Position numbers and translations under genes: made by a program
Shown here: one piece after another, positions 1 through 6,672 of the stretch
Numbering within the stretch: the stretch's first letter is position 1
How the letters are laid out: each line of letters begins with the position of its first letter
The notes under the pieces: generated by a model
What the model was told of the DNA's origin: nothing
Databases searched by the model: none
The model's input: only the letters and a program-made list of their open reading frames with translations
NCBI GenBank assembly: GCA_002422745.1
Contig: DITH01000105.1
Span: 1 to 8,383 of the forward strand
DNA length: 8,383 nucleotides
Source of the DNA: Alphaproteobacteria bacterium UBA6189
GTDB taxonomy: Bacteria > Pseudomonadota > Alphaproteobacteria > Rickettsiales > UBA3002
Reading direction: 5' to 3'

Positions 1-1
1 C

Positions 2-583
2 AAGCCTGTCCCCAAGCCTGTACCAAAACCACAGCCACAGCCGTTGAAACAGGCGAAGGCCGTGCCCATCACGCCGCCCTCCGCCCGGCAGGCACCCCTT
101 GAAAACCCTGCCATGCCCGAGCCAGCGCCCGCTTCTGCGCCGGCGGCCAGTAATCCATTGCCCGATACGGGTGTGCTTACCCAATATGCCGCCATTGCGC
201 CTACCCCGCAGCGCTTCATTCGCGAAGGCAGCCCGGCCGGTGCAATGGGTGGACAGGGGGCAACGAATACGGCACCGGTGGAATCACCGCAAACCGTACG
301 CGAGCGTTACGAACGGCAGATCGCCGGGTGGATTCAACGCCATAAACTTTACCCCGCTGCCGCAGGGGGCAAGGAGGGGCGCGTGGTCATCCGTGTACGG
401 ATCGACCGTTCGGGCTATGTGCGCTATTACGCCATCGAGGAATCCTCCGGGAACGCAATCCTCGACGCCGCCGCGGTCGATATGATACGCCGTGCTAACC
501 CTATGCCGGGAGTGCCCGCTACCTACCCGGCGGGGAATTTAATTGAATTTTTGATCCCTATCATGTTCCGGGAGCCGCGATGA
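2..583 (+). CDS. tonB: TonB-family energy transducer, C-terminal part (5' end outside window)
   Basis: The reading frame is open from the left edge, so the N-terminus, including the expected cytoplasmic tail and single membrane anchor, is missing. The first visible codons give a Lys-Pro/Pro-Val repeat (KPVPKPVPKPQPQP), followed by a Pro/Ala-rich linker of about 80 residues, as in the periplasm-spanning part of TonB. From about position 296 the frame encodes a TonB C-terminal domain: a helix with RERYERQIAGWIQRHKLYP, then GRVVIRVRIDRSGYV, the SSGNAILDAAAVDMIRRA segment and a PMPGVP motif, ending in a beta strand. In the family this domain contacts the TonB box of outer-membrane receptors and passes on energy from an ExbB/ExbD complex; neither partner is in the window. 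The TTG at 44 is only an internal codon. The stop overlaps the rfbB start by 4 bp. Family assignment is firm. Whether this is the main iron/B12 TonB or a paralogue with another role cannot be told. Confidence 0.85.
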   Translation, partial: KPVPKPVPKPQPQPLKQAKAVPITPPSARQAPLENPAMPEPAPASAPAASNPLPDTGVLTQYAAIAPTPQRFIREGSPAGAMGGQGATNTAPVESPQTVRERYERQIAGWIQRHKLYPAAAGGKEGRVVIRVRIDRSGYVRYYAIEESSGNAILDAAAVDMIRRANPMPGVPATYPAGNLIEFLIPIMFREPR

Positions 584-1548
584 ACCATATCCTAGTTACC
601 GGCGGTGCCGGATTTATCGGATCCGCCCTTGTCGCCCAACTGGTTGCAGGCGGCAACCGTGTGACCGTTCTCGATAAGCTGACCTATGCCGGTCACCCGC
701 AAAACCTGGCAGGTATCGACTGCACATTGATCGAAGGCGATATTACCGATGCCGCCATGCTCGCCATGCTGTTTAGCGATCACCGGTTCGACGCCGCTAT
801 CCATGTGGCGGCCGAAAGCCATGTCGATAATTCCATCGCCGGTTCGGCCGCCTTTATTGAAACCAACATTCTCGGCACGCATCGTTTGCTGGAGGCTGCC
901 CGCGCCGCCCGCGTGAAACGGTTTTTGCAGGTGTCGACCGACGAAGTATATGGCGCACTTGGCGAGGAGGGCGTGTTCACCACCGATTCGCCCATGCAGC
1001 CCAATTCGCCGTATGCTGCCAGCAAAGCCGGGGCCGACCACTTGGTGCGCAGCTGGTACAAAACCTATGGCATGGAAACCATCATCACCCGTTGCTGCAA
1101 TAATTACGGCCCGCGCCAACACCCGGAAAAACTGATTCCGCGCATGATCAGCAACGCACTCGCCGGCCAGCCCTTGCCGGTTTATGGCGAGGGCAAGCAA
1201 ATGCGCGAATGGATCCATGCCGACGACCATGCGCGTGGCGTGATCGCCGCCCTGCAACGCGGCACGCCCGGCGAGGTGTACTTGCTGGGCACCGGTGTTG
1301 AACGGCGCAATCTGGAGCTGGTCGAGCTGCTATGCGATCTGCTGGGCAACCAGGCGCATGCGCTTATCACCTTCGTGGCTGACCGGCCGGGCCATGATTT
1401 CCGCTACGCGCTCGATATCAGCGCCACCGAAAAAGCCCTGGGGTTCACGCCAAGTATCGGCTTCGAGGAAGGTATGCGCGCCACGGTCGATTGGTACCGC
1501 AGCCACCCGGAATGGATTGAAACCATGCTGGCCTGGAAGGGCAAATGA
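580..1548 (+). CDS. rfbB: dTDP-glucose 4,6-dehydratase (RmlB)
   Basis: Cytoplasmic NAD-dependent enzyme converting dTDP-glucose to dTDP-4-dehydro-6-deoxyglucose, the second step of dTDP-L-rhamnose synthesis. It is a 322-residue extended SDR protein. The Rossmann motif GGAGFIG is at residues 8-14, and DKLTYAG at 32-38 matches the nucleotide-binding signature of this family. The STDEVYG segment holds the catalytic Thr120-Asp121-Glu122 that separates dehydratases from plain epimerases, and Tyr145-x3-Lys149 completes the SDR site. NNYGPRQHPEKLIP and the VYGEGKQMREWIHADDH stretch are the dTDP-sugar-binding regions. The segment usually written ESHVDRSI reads ESHVDNSI here. The protein is a little shorter than many RmlB proteins (about 340-360 residues). 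The start is well supported by GGGAG five bases upstream and a 4-bp overlap with the preceding tonB gene; it also overlaps rfbD by 4 bp. Confidence 0.95.
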   Translation: MNHILVTGGAGFIGSALVAQLVAGGNRVTVLDKLTYAGHPQNLAGIDCTLIEGDITDAAMLAMLFSDHRFDAAIHVAAESHVDNSIAGSAAFIETNILGTHRLLEAARAARVKRFLQVSTDEVYGALGEEGVFTTDSPMQPNSPYAASKAGADHLVRSWYKTYGMETIITRCCNNYGPRQHPEKLIPRMISNALAGQPLPVYGEGKQMREWIHADDHARGVIAALQRGTPGEVYLLGTGVERRNLELVELLCDLLGNQAHALITFVADRPGHDFRYALDISATEKALGFTPSIGFEEGMRATVDWYRSHPEWIETMLAWKGK

Positions 1549-2375
1549 GCTCCATTCTGGTGTTTGGCGCGCAAGGCCAGCTCGGTTACCGGCTGGCCGA
1601 GCAGGCGGGCGATGACGCCATCGCCATCACGCGAGCACAGTGCGATTTTACCGCACTCGATCCTGCTCAGGTGGAAGCGCTTATCACGACCCATCAGCCG
1701 CGCTGGATCATCAACGCCGCGGCCTATACTGCGGTCGACGATGCCGAGCGCCAGCTCGAGCTTGCCTATGCGATCAATGCCGAAGCACCTAAAATTCTTG
1801 CCCGGCTGGCGGCCAAATATGCGGTGCGCTTCACCCACTTCTCGACCGATTATGTATTCGACGGCGAGAGTGACGCTCCCTCCACTGAAACCGCGCGCTG
1901 TAATCCGCTGGGCCAGTATGGTAAAAGCAAGCTCTATGGCGAGCAGGCCGCGCTCGATGCCGGGGCGCAGGTTTTTCGCCTGCAATGGGTGTACGACACG
2001 CGCGGGCGCAATTTCTTCGCCACCATGCGCCGTTTGCTTGCCGAACGTGACGCGGTCAAGGTGGTGGCCGATCAACTTGGCGCGCCATCCTACGCCCCGC
2101 ATCTGGCGCGCGCCGTATTGGCGGCCGAACCGTTGGCCCCCGGCCTTTACCATTTAGCACCGGCCGGTCATACGAGCTGGCACGGGTTTGCCTGTACCAT
2201 TGCGCAGGGCATGGGGATAAACACCGCCATTGCACCCATCACCACGGCGGAATATCCTACCCCCGCCCGCCGCCCGCGCGACACGCGGCTGGCCACCAAC
2301 AAACTGGCGGAGGCGGGTATTGCCCTGCCGCATTGGCAGGACGGCTTGAAGGAGGCCATGCATGCGACTGATTGA
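1545..2375 (+). CDS. rfbD: dTDP-4-dehydrorhamnose reductase (RmlD)
   Basis: NAD(P)H-dependent reductase for the last step, dTDP-4-dehydro-L-rhamnose to dTDP-L-rhamnose, acting in the cytoplasm. The 276-residue protein has the Rossmann loop GAQGQLG at residues 8-14, the family segment NAAAYTAVDDAE at 57-68, STDYVF at 100-105, and the catalytic Tyr125-x3-Lys129 in QYGKSKLYGE. The substrate-side signature FRLQWVYDTRGRNFFATM is recognisable although the usual (L)RTSW is altered to RLQW; it is followed by VVADQLGAPSYA, equivalent to the common DQxGxPT. The start overlaps the rfbB stop as ATGA, with a purine-rich GGAAGGG just upstream. The 3' end overlaps rfbC by 14 bp. Length and motifs are normal for RmlD. 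Confidence 0.94.
   Translation: MSSILVFGAQGQLGYRLAEQAGDDAIAITRAQCDFTALDPAQVEALITTHQPRWIINAAAYTAVDDAERQLELAYAINAEAPKILARLAAKYAVRFTHFSTDYVFDGESDAPSTETARCNPLGQYGKSKLYGEQAALDAGAQVFRLQWVYDTRGRNFFATMRRLLAERDAVKVVADQLGAPSYAPHLARAVLAAEPLAPGLYHLAPAGHTSWHGFACTIAQGMGINTAIAPITTAEYPTPARRPRDTRLATNKLAEAGIALPHWQDGLKEAMHATD
2349..2355 (+). promoter_or_regulatory. Strong ribosome binding site for rfbC
   Basis: AAGGAGG lies inside the rfbD coding sequence, six bases before the ATG at 2362. A second ATG at 2358 is in the rfbD frame and would be too close to this site, so the site fixes the rfbC start at 2362. It is the best Shine-Dalgarno match I found in the window and suggests rfbC is initiated directly rather than only by coupling. 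Confidence 0.8.
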
Positions 2376-2907
2376 AACCGACTTGCCCGACGTCAAACGA
2401 ATTGGGCTCGATGTCTATCCCGATGCCCGCGGGTTTTTTACCGAGCGTTATGTGGAATCGAAATTCCATGCCTTCGGCATTACCGACCATTTCGTGCAGG
2501 ACAACCATTCGCGCTCCTGGCCCGGTGTCGTGCGTGGCATGCATTTCCAGCATACCGCGCCGCAGGGGAAACTGGTTGGCGTGCTGCGCGGGCGTATTCT
2601 CGACGTGGCGGTCGATGTGCGGCCACACTCGCCGCAATTCGGCCAGCATGTGGCGGTCGAGCTCGAGCCCAATACCGAGCTGCTATGGATACCGCCCGGC
2701 TTTGCCCATGGGTTTTGCGTGCTGGGCCACGAGCCTGCCGATGTATTGTATAAAGTCACCGCGCCGTTTAATCCGAACGGCGAAGCGGGCATCCGCTACG
2801 ACGTGATCGACTGGCCGCTAGCCAACCCCATCCTCTCGGCACGCGACCAGCAATTGCCGACGCTGGCCGAGGCTCGCCCGCAACTCAACCAATGGTTCCC
2901 TGCATGA
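2362..2907 (+). CDS. rfbC: dTDP-4-dehydrorhamnose 3,5-epimerase (RmlC)
   Basis: Cupin-fold epimerase acting between RmlB and RmlD in dTDP-L-rhamnose synthesis. The 181 residues are the usual length. Visible signatures are DARGFF at 21-26, FVQDNHS at 44-50, RGMHFQ at 58-63, QGKLVGVLRG, DVAVDVRPHSPQFGQ, and WIPPGFAHGF at 109-118. By comparison with the Salmonella enzyme (from memory), His61 and Asp162 match the catalytic His63-Asp170 dyad, and Tyr130 in LYK matches the Tyr at 133. The stretch before the C-terminus reads GIRYDVIDWP, where most relatives have a few more residues including WNDP, so a loop is about four residues shorter; the catalytic Asp after it is kept. The gene overlaps rfbD by 14 bp and the following HAD gene by 4 bp. 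Confidence 0.94.
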   Translation: MRLIETDLPDVKRIGLDVYPDARGFFTERYVESKFHAFGITDHFVQDNHSRSWPGVVRGMHFQHTAPQGKLVGVLRGRILDVAVDVRPHSPQFGQHVAVELEPNTELLWIPPGFAHGFCVLGHEPADVLYKVTAPFNPNGEAGIRYDVIDWPLANPILSARDQQLPTLAEARPQLNQWFPA

Positions 2908-3557
2908 TCCTGCCCAAACCTTCCGTTATCTTATTCGATTGGGACAACACGCTGGTTGATACCTGGCCGATGATCCACACTGCTCTCAACATGACGCTAC
3001 GGCATATGGCGCATCCGGAATGGTCGCTGGAAAAAGTGAAAGGCAATGTAAAAAAATCGATGCGCGATTCCTTTCCCGAATTATTTGCCGAACGGTGGGA
3101 AGAAGCCGCCACGCATTACCAGCAAAGCTATCGCTCGATTCACCTGGAAACCCTGCGCCCGTTACCCGGTGCGGAAGCGATGCTGGATACGGCGGCCCGC
3201 GCGGCGAAACTTGGCGTCGTCAGCAACAAGCGTGGCGATTCATTGCGCAAGGAACTGGCCCATCTGGGCTGGGATCGCTGGATCGATGTGGCTATTGGTT
3301 CGGGCGATGCGGCGCGCGATAAACCCGCCTGTGACTCGGCCGATATGGCGCTCGAAGCATTAAACACCTCATCGTCGCGGCATGTTTGGTTTATTGGCGA
3401 TACGGTGGTCGATCTCGAATGCGCCCATCATTTAGGCGCCACGGCCATTCTGTACGGCGATCATGTCACCGCTGCCAACACGTTCGAGGGCTTTGCATTC
3501 GATGCGCAGGTAAGCACCCACGCCGAGTTGACGGCGTTGATCGAACAGGCGCACTAG
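2904..3557 (+). CDS. HAD-superfamily hydrolase, phosphoglycolate-phosphatase-like
   Basis: A 217-residue HAD subfamily I phosphatase with all four motifs: DWDNT with Asp12 (nucleophile) and Asp14, Ser107 in VVSNK, Lys140 in the DKP segment, and GDTVVD with Asp166 and Asp170. About 75 mainly helical residues between motifs I and II form a C1-type cap, as in Gph-like enzymes. Substrate specificity cannot be read from the motifs. Its position at the end of the rml operon could mean a sugar-phosphate or housekeeping phosphatase, but that is a guess from context. I chose ATG 2904 because it makes an ATGA overlap with the rfbC stop, like two of the upstream junctions. An in-frame ATG at 2892 would add four residues, and neither has a clear Shine-Dalgarno site. 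The stop is 3 bp from the stop of convergent tyrA. Confidence 0.85.
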   Translation: MILPKPSVILFDWDNTLVDTWPMIHTALNMTLRHMAHPEWSLEKVKGNVKKSMRDSFPELFAERWEEAATHYQQSYRSIHLETLRPLPGAEAMLDTAARAAKLGVVSNKRGDSLRKELAHLGWDRWIDVAIGSGDAARDKPACDSADMALEALNTSSSRHVWFIGDTVVDLECAHHLGATAILYGDHVTAANTFEGFAFDAQVSTHAELTALIEQAH

Positions 3558-3560
3558 CCG

Positions 3561-4691
3561 TTATTGCCGGGGCGCGCTGAGGCGTTGCGCATCATCCACC
3601 ATGCGCTGTACTAACGCGAGCATCGCCGCTTCATCCTCGGCACCCATCAATGATTCCAGTTGCTGGAAGGTCGGAATGATCGCCTCGATCACCTCGGCCA
3701 TCGGTGCGGCGGCGTGCGAAATCGCCTCCATCGCGGCTTCAGGCGCCTCAGCTGCCGGTGCCGCAATATCGCGCATGCCCCCGGCACCCAGCCGCCGTAA
3801 ATCCATACCCGATTGCTGCTCGTAGAGCGAGACGCTGGAAATCAACGAGGCGGCGAGAATGCGCGGCAAATGGTCCTTGGCCAGTTGCACCGTTTCACCT
3901 TCACCCGGCGCACCTTGCCGAAGTTCCTGTGCAAAATGACGCAGCACGGCGATATAAGTGGCGAGGGCAGGCAGTAACGCCTCACGGTTCTCGAGGAAAA
4001 TATCGCTCCACATGCGCGGGTTCGAACGTGAAATCCGCAGGAAACGCTGCAGGGTTGCATCTTCTGCCGTCATGCGCACGCCATAACCATGCAGGAAAGA
4101 GGCGGCCGCAAAGGCAATCAGGTGCGGCAGGTGCGAGACATAGGCGTAAATCTGGTCATGCACTTCGACCGGCATGTGCAGCACATCGGCCCCGGCCAGA
4201 TGCCATAAGGTCTCCACCGCCTGCACTCCGTCGGCATCACTGCCGTCAAGCGGCGTCACGATCGCCAGTTTGCCCTGGAACAGATCGGCCCGCGCTACGG
4301 CTACCCCGGCCTTTTCGCTTCCGGCGATCGGGTGGGCCGGCACAATGCGCGCCTGCGGAAGTATATGTATCAACGGCAGCATGCTACCCTTCACCGAACC
4401 CAGGTCGGTGACAATCGCTCCCGGCGTCAGAAAGGGCGCCATCGCTTCCGCCAATGTACGAAAAGCGCGCACCGGGGCAGCCAGCACGACCAGCTCGGTG
4501 CCGAGTAAGGCTTCCTCAATCGTCGCGGCCACGCGGCTTGCGCCACCCATTTCCTGAAGCAATGTGGCATGATGCGGCTGTGCATCATAAGCCACCACAT
4601 CGATGGAGGGGTCCGCCTGCCGCAGGGCGAGGGCGAACGAACCACCCAGCTGTCCCGCGCCGAGCAACGCAATACGCAACCCCTGGCTCAT
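3561..4691 (-). CDS. tyrA: Prephenate/arogenate dehydrogenase (TyrA family) with duplicated helical domain
   Basis: Oxidative decarboxylation of prephenate (or arogenate) toward tyrosine, in the cytoplasm. The N-terminal Rossmann domain starts at once: GAGQLGGS at residues 11-18, with Asp36 after strand 2 suggesting NAD rather than NADP. HPIAGSE at 120-126 and SHLPH at 186-190 are the active-site segments, and Arg219 in LRISRSNPRMWSDIF aligns with the prephenate-binding Arg of the family. At 376 residues the protein is much longer than a usual single-function TyrA (about 280-310). Residues 274-373 read as a second, degenerate helical domain: HLPRILAASLISSV, AGGMRDIA and a Pro at 317 align with the family pattern, but the Arg and Trp are Ala. 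The gene is last in the chorismate mutase–hisC–tyrA operon; its ATG overlaps the hisC stop by 4 bp and no clear separate Shine-Dalgarno site is seen, so translation is probably coupled. Prephenate versus arogenate use is undecided. Confidence 0.9.
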   Translation of the reverse strand: MSQGLRIALLGAGQLGGSFALALRQADPSIDVVAYDAQPHHATLLQEMGGASRVAATIEEALLGTELVVLAAPVRAFRTLAEAMAPFLTPGAIVTDLGSVKGSMLPLIHILPQARIVPAHPIAGSEKAGVAVARADLFQGKLAIVTPLDGSDADGVQAVETLWHLAGADVLHMPVEVHDQIYAYVSHLPHLIAFAAASFLHGYGVRMTAEDATLQRFLRISRSNPRMWSDIFLENREALLPALATYIAVLRHFAQELRQGAPGEGETVQLAKDHLPRILAASLISSVSLYEQQSGMDLRRLGAGGMRDIAAPAAEAPEAAMEAISHAAAPMAEVIEAIIPTFQQLESLMGAEDEAAMLALVQRMVDDAQRLSAPRQ

Positions 4692-5776
4692 GCGGCGTGC
4701 TGCGCGGAAAAATCGCTCAGGGCGGCGAGTAACTGGGTGTTCTCATCCGTCGTGCCGATGGAAATGAGTAAATACTCCGGCAGGCCGTAATTGCCTACCT
4801 CGCGCACGATCAGCCCCCGCGCCATCAAATACTGGTTGGCGCTGGCGGCGGATGCTCCGAACTTCACCAGGACAAAATTCGTTTGGCTGGGAATCACCTG
4901 AAGTCCTAAGGCCTGTAAAGCCTCAGTTACACGAACACGCTCCTGCGTATTCTTCATTCGCATCTCGGCGATGTAATCCTGATCCTCCACTGCAGCGAGC
5001 CCGGCCAGCAACGCCGGTGCGGTAACGTTGAAGGGGCTGCGTACCCGGTTCAGGATATCGATCATGGCCGGTGGCGCATAAGCCCAGCCGAGACGAATCG
5101 CCGGTAAGCCGTAGATTTTCGAGAAGGTGCGGAACATGATGCTGTTCGTCCCCGCCGTGACCAGCGAGGCACCGGCATCGTAGGCCGGGTCGTCGATATA
5201 TTCGGCATAGGCGGCATCCAGCCCCAAAATCACTTGCGGTGGCAGTGCCTCGCGCAGGCGTTTCACTTCACTGAATGGAATCACCGTGCCGGTGGGATTG
5301 TTCGGGTTGGCCAGGAATACGATTTTCGTTTTTGCCGTCACCTTGGCCAGCAATGCGTCGACATCGGTGGTGAGGTTGTTCTCGGCCGCAGTCACGGGTG
5401 TCGCGCCGTTGGCCAACGTGTAGATGCGGTACATCAAAAAGCCGTGCTCGGTAAACAGCACTTCATCGCCCACCCCGGCATAGGCATGCACCAGCAGGCC
5501 GAGCAATTCATCCGATCCTGCGCCGCAGATCAGCTGTTCGGGCGGTAGCCCGTGCACGCGGCCGATCATTTCGCGCAATGTACCGTGTGCGCCATCGGGG
5601 TAGCGCTGCAACTGCCCGGCGGCCATGCCATATGCCGCGACTGCGCGTGGCGACGGACCCCACGGATTTTCATTCGACGACAATTTAATGGTTTGCGTCA
5701 CGCCGTCACTTTTCGATTTGCCGCCCACATAGGGTTTAATCTGCGTGATCCCGGCTTTGGGTTCGGGTTGGGTCAT
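4688..5776 (-). CDS. hisC: HisC-family aminotransferase (histidinol-phosphate / aromatic aminotransferase)
   Basis: A PLP-dependent class I/II aminotransferase of 362 residues, normal for HisC. Signatures: LSSNENPWGPSP at 32-43, CGAGSDELL at 84-92, NPNNPTG at 157-163, Asp187-Ala-Ala-Tyr190 binding the cofactor pyridine and phosphate side, and Lys220 in FSKIYGLPAIRLGW, which forms the Schiff base. The N-terminal IKPYVGGKS is also typical of HisC. Family function is histidinol phosphate/imidazole-acetol phosphate transamination, but some alphaproteobacterial members linked to tyrA, such as the Zymomonas one, also act on aromatic keto acids. With chorismate mutase before it and tyrA after it, I infer a role in tyrosine (and perhaps phenylalanine) transamination. 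No other his gene is present. GGAG, just after the chorismate mutase stop and about 7 bases before this ATG, supports the start. A second hisC elsewhere would favour the aromatic role. Confidence 0.9.
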   Translation of the reverse strand: MTQPEPKAGITQIKPYVGGKSKSDGVTQTIKLSSNENPWGPSPRAVAAYGMAAGQLQRYPDGAHGTLREMIGRVHGLPPEQLICGAGSDELLGLLVHAYAGVGDEVLFTEHGFLMYRIYTLANGATPVTAAENNLTTDVDALLAKVTAKTKIVFLANPNNPTGTVIPFSEVKRLREALPPQVILGLDAAYAEYIDDPAYDAGASLVTAGTNSIMFRTFSKIYGLPAIRLGWAYAPPAMIDILNRVRSPFNVTAPALLAGLAAVEDQDYIAEMRMKNTQERVRVTEALQALGLQVIPSQTNFVLVKFGASAASANQYLMARGLIVREVGNYGLPEYLLISIGTTDENTQLLAALSDFSAQHAA

Positions 5777-5787
5777 ATAGAGCTCCG

Positions 5788-6642
5788 TTACAGGGAAATC
5801 GGCCGCGGATGCGCGCCAAGAATGGTCAGGTTCAGCACCTCGCTGCCAAGCGCCTGGCGTAGGCTGGCCAGCAACGCATGGTCGGGCCCGACAAAATCCT
5901 CGATCACCAGCAAATGGTGGTGGGCGTTGGCGGAAATGACCTGCATGGGCGCAATAGCCTGCAGGCGCGCTGCGTTGGTTTCGTTGGTAGTGGCAAGTGC
6001 AAGGTAGCTGATATCGTTGCCTGAAGGCTCGGGCGTAATGGCTGCCAGCGCTAGCGCCGGGCGCGAGCCATCGGGCAAGGGATCAGTCGTGACCGGCAGG
6101 CGCGCGAAAATGGCCAGGCCATGGCTGGTAAACAGGCCGGGATCGAGCCACCAATCGCCTTCGCCCGCGCGCGTCCCGGGTTCGGGCAGGATCATCAGAT
6201 TCGCTTCATTCCGGGCCAGCGTATCGAACATATCGGCCAGACAGCTTTCAGCACGGATGCTGGCGGTGATGCCGAAATACTCGCGCACCAGCCAGCCATG
6301 CTGCGGCTGGCGGGCAAGAAAAACGGCACTTAAAGGGGATTCCAGACAGGTCGATGCACCGATCAGCTGCCGCCAGATGGCAATCGCGATGGCGGGCGGA
6401 ATATCCGTGCCGGCGAAGCGCGCGGCAATCGCTTCATGCATTTGGCCTTCGCGCCCCGAGCGGATATGGCAGGCGCGCGGCCAATGCGTATCTTTCAATT
6501 GCCCGACCTGCCGCACCACGCCGCAGCGTTCCAGCAGCAGCTGGGTAATGGTTTCATCCAGCGCGTCGATACGGTTACGAAACGCGGTAAGTTGATCCTC
6601 AGGTGAGGGGGCTGGGGCGGAATTCGTCATACCCGCCAGCAT
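5788..6642 (-). CDS. Chorismate mutase (AroQ type) with degenerate dehydratase/ACT-like C-terminal region
   Basis: Rearranges chorismate to prephenate, the branch point to Phe and Tyr. Residues about 17-102 form the all-helical AroQ domain. Aligned with the E. coli P-protein mutase, Arg22, Arg39, Lys50, Arg64, Glu65 and Ser97 match Arg11, Arg28, Lys39, Arg51, Glu52 and Ser84. Gln88 is replaced by Glu101, the residue type found in the yeast enzyme. Residues about 104-240 look like the periplasmic-binding-like fold of prephenate dehydratase, but the catalytic TRF is ISY ([12 protein letters not shown], about 205-216), so dehydratase activity is unlikely. Residues about 243-282 resemble a worn ACT domain ([11 protein letters not shown] in place of NLTKIESRP), so Phe feedback is doubtful. 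The 284-residue length fits the alphaproteobacterial family of this type. Start 6642 is preferred because GAAGGA lies 11 bases upstream; an in-frame ATG at 6630 is the alternative. First gene of its operon. Confidence 0.88.
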   Translation of the reverse strand: MLAGMTNSAPAPSPEDQLTAFRNRIDALDETITQLLLERCGVVRQVGQLKDTHWPRACHIRSGREGQMHEAIAARFAGTDIPPAIAIAIWRQLIGASTCLESPLSAVFLARQPQHGWLVREYFGITASIRAESCLADMFDTLARNEANLMILPEPGTRAGEGDWWLDPGLFTSHGLAIFARLPVTTDPLPDGSRPALALAAITPEPSGNDISYLALATTNETNAARLQAIAPMQVISANAHHHLLVIEDFVGPDHALLASLRQALGSEVLNLTILGAHPRPISL

Positions 6643-6672
6643 AGAGCAACGCTTCCTTCTTGCAAGCCGCCA
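6643..6672. promoter_or_regulatory. Divergent spacer between chorismate mutase and metX
   Basis: Only 30 bp separate the two divergent start codons, so the promoters for the aromatic operon and for metX must overlap each other and the first codons. On the minus strand the spacer holds a Shine-Dalgarno-like AGAAGGAAG for chorismate mutase. On the plus strand a weak pair, TTGCAA at 6660-6665 and TACAAC at 6682-6687 (16-bp gap, each 4 of 6 to the sigma-70 consensus), would start transcription near the second possible metX ATG at 6694. This is a weak match and I do not rely on it. There is no room for a SAM-II riboswitch or another leader upstream of metX. Confidence 0.4.

Noticed and set aside
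44..583. Complete 179-residue protein starting at the TTG at 44
   Set aside because: The frame is open upstream to the window edge and encodes the same Lys-Pro linker, so the TTG is an internal Leu codon of a longer TonB.
1404..2153. 249-codon minus-strand frame across rfbB/rfbD, with a similar one at 592-1257
   Set aside because: Both are shadows of well-supported plus-strand genes, with low-complexity peptides and no family signature.
3520..3537. Inverted repeat ACGCCG–AGTTGA–CGGCGT near the end of the HAD gene, considered as a terminator
   Set aside because: The stem is only 6 bp, lies inside the coding sequence and has no T-run after it on either strand.
6643..6672. SAM-II riboswitch upstream of metX
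   Set aside because: The spacer is 30 bp, shorter than the roughly 60-nt element, and no fitting pseudoknot pattern is visible in the flanks.
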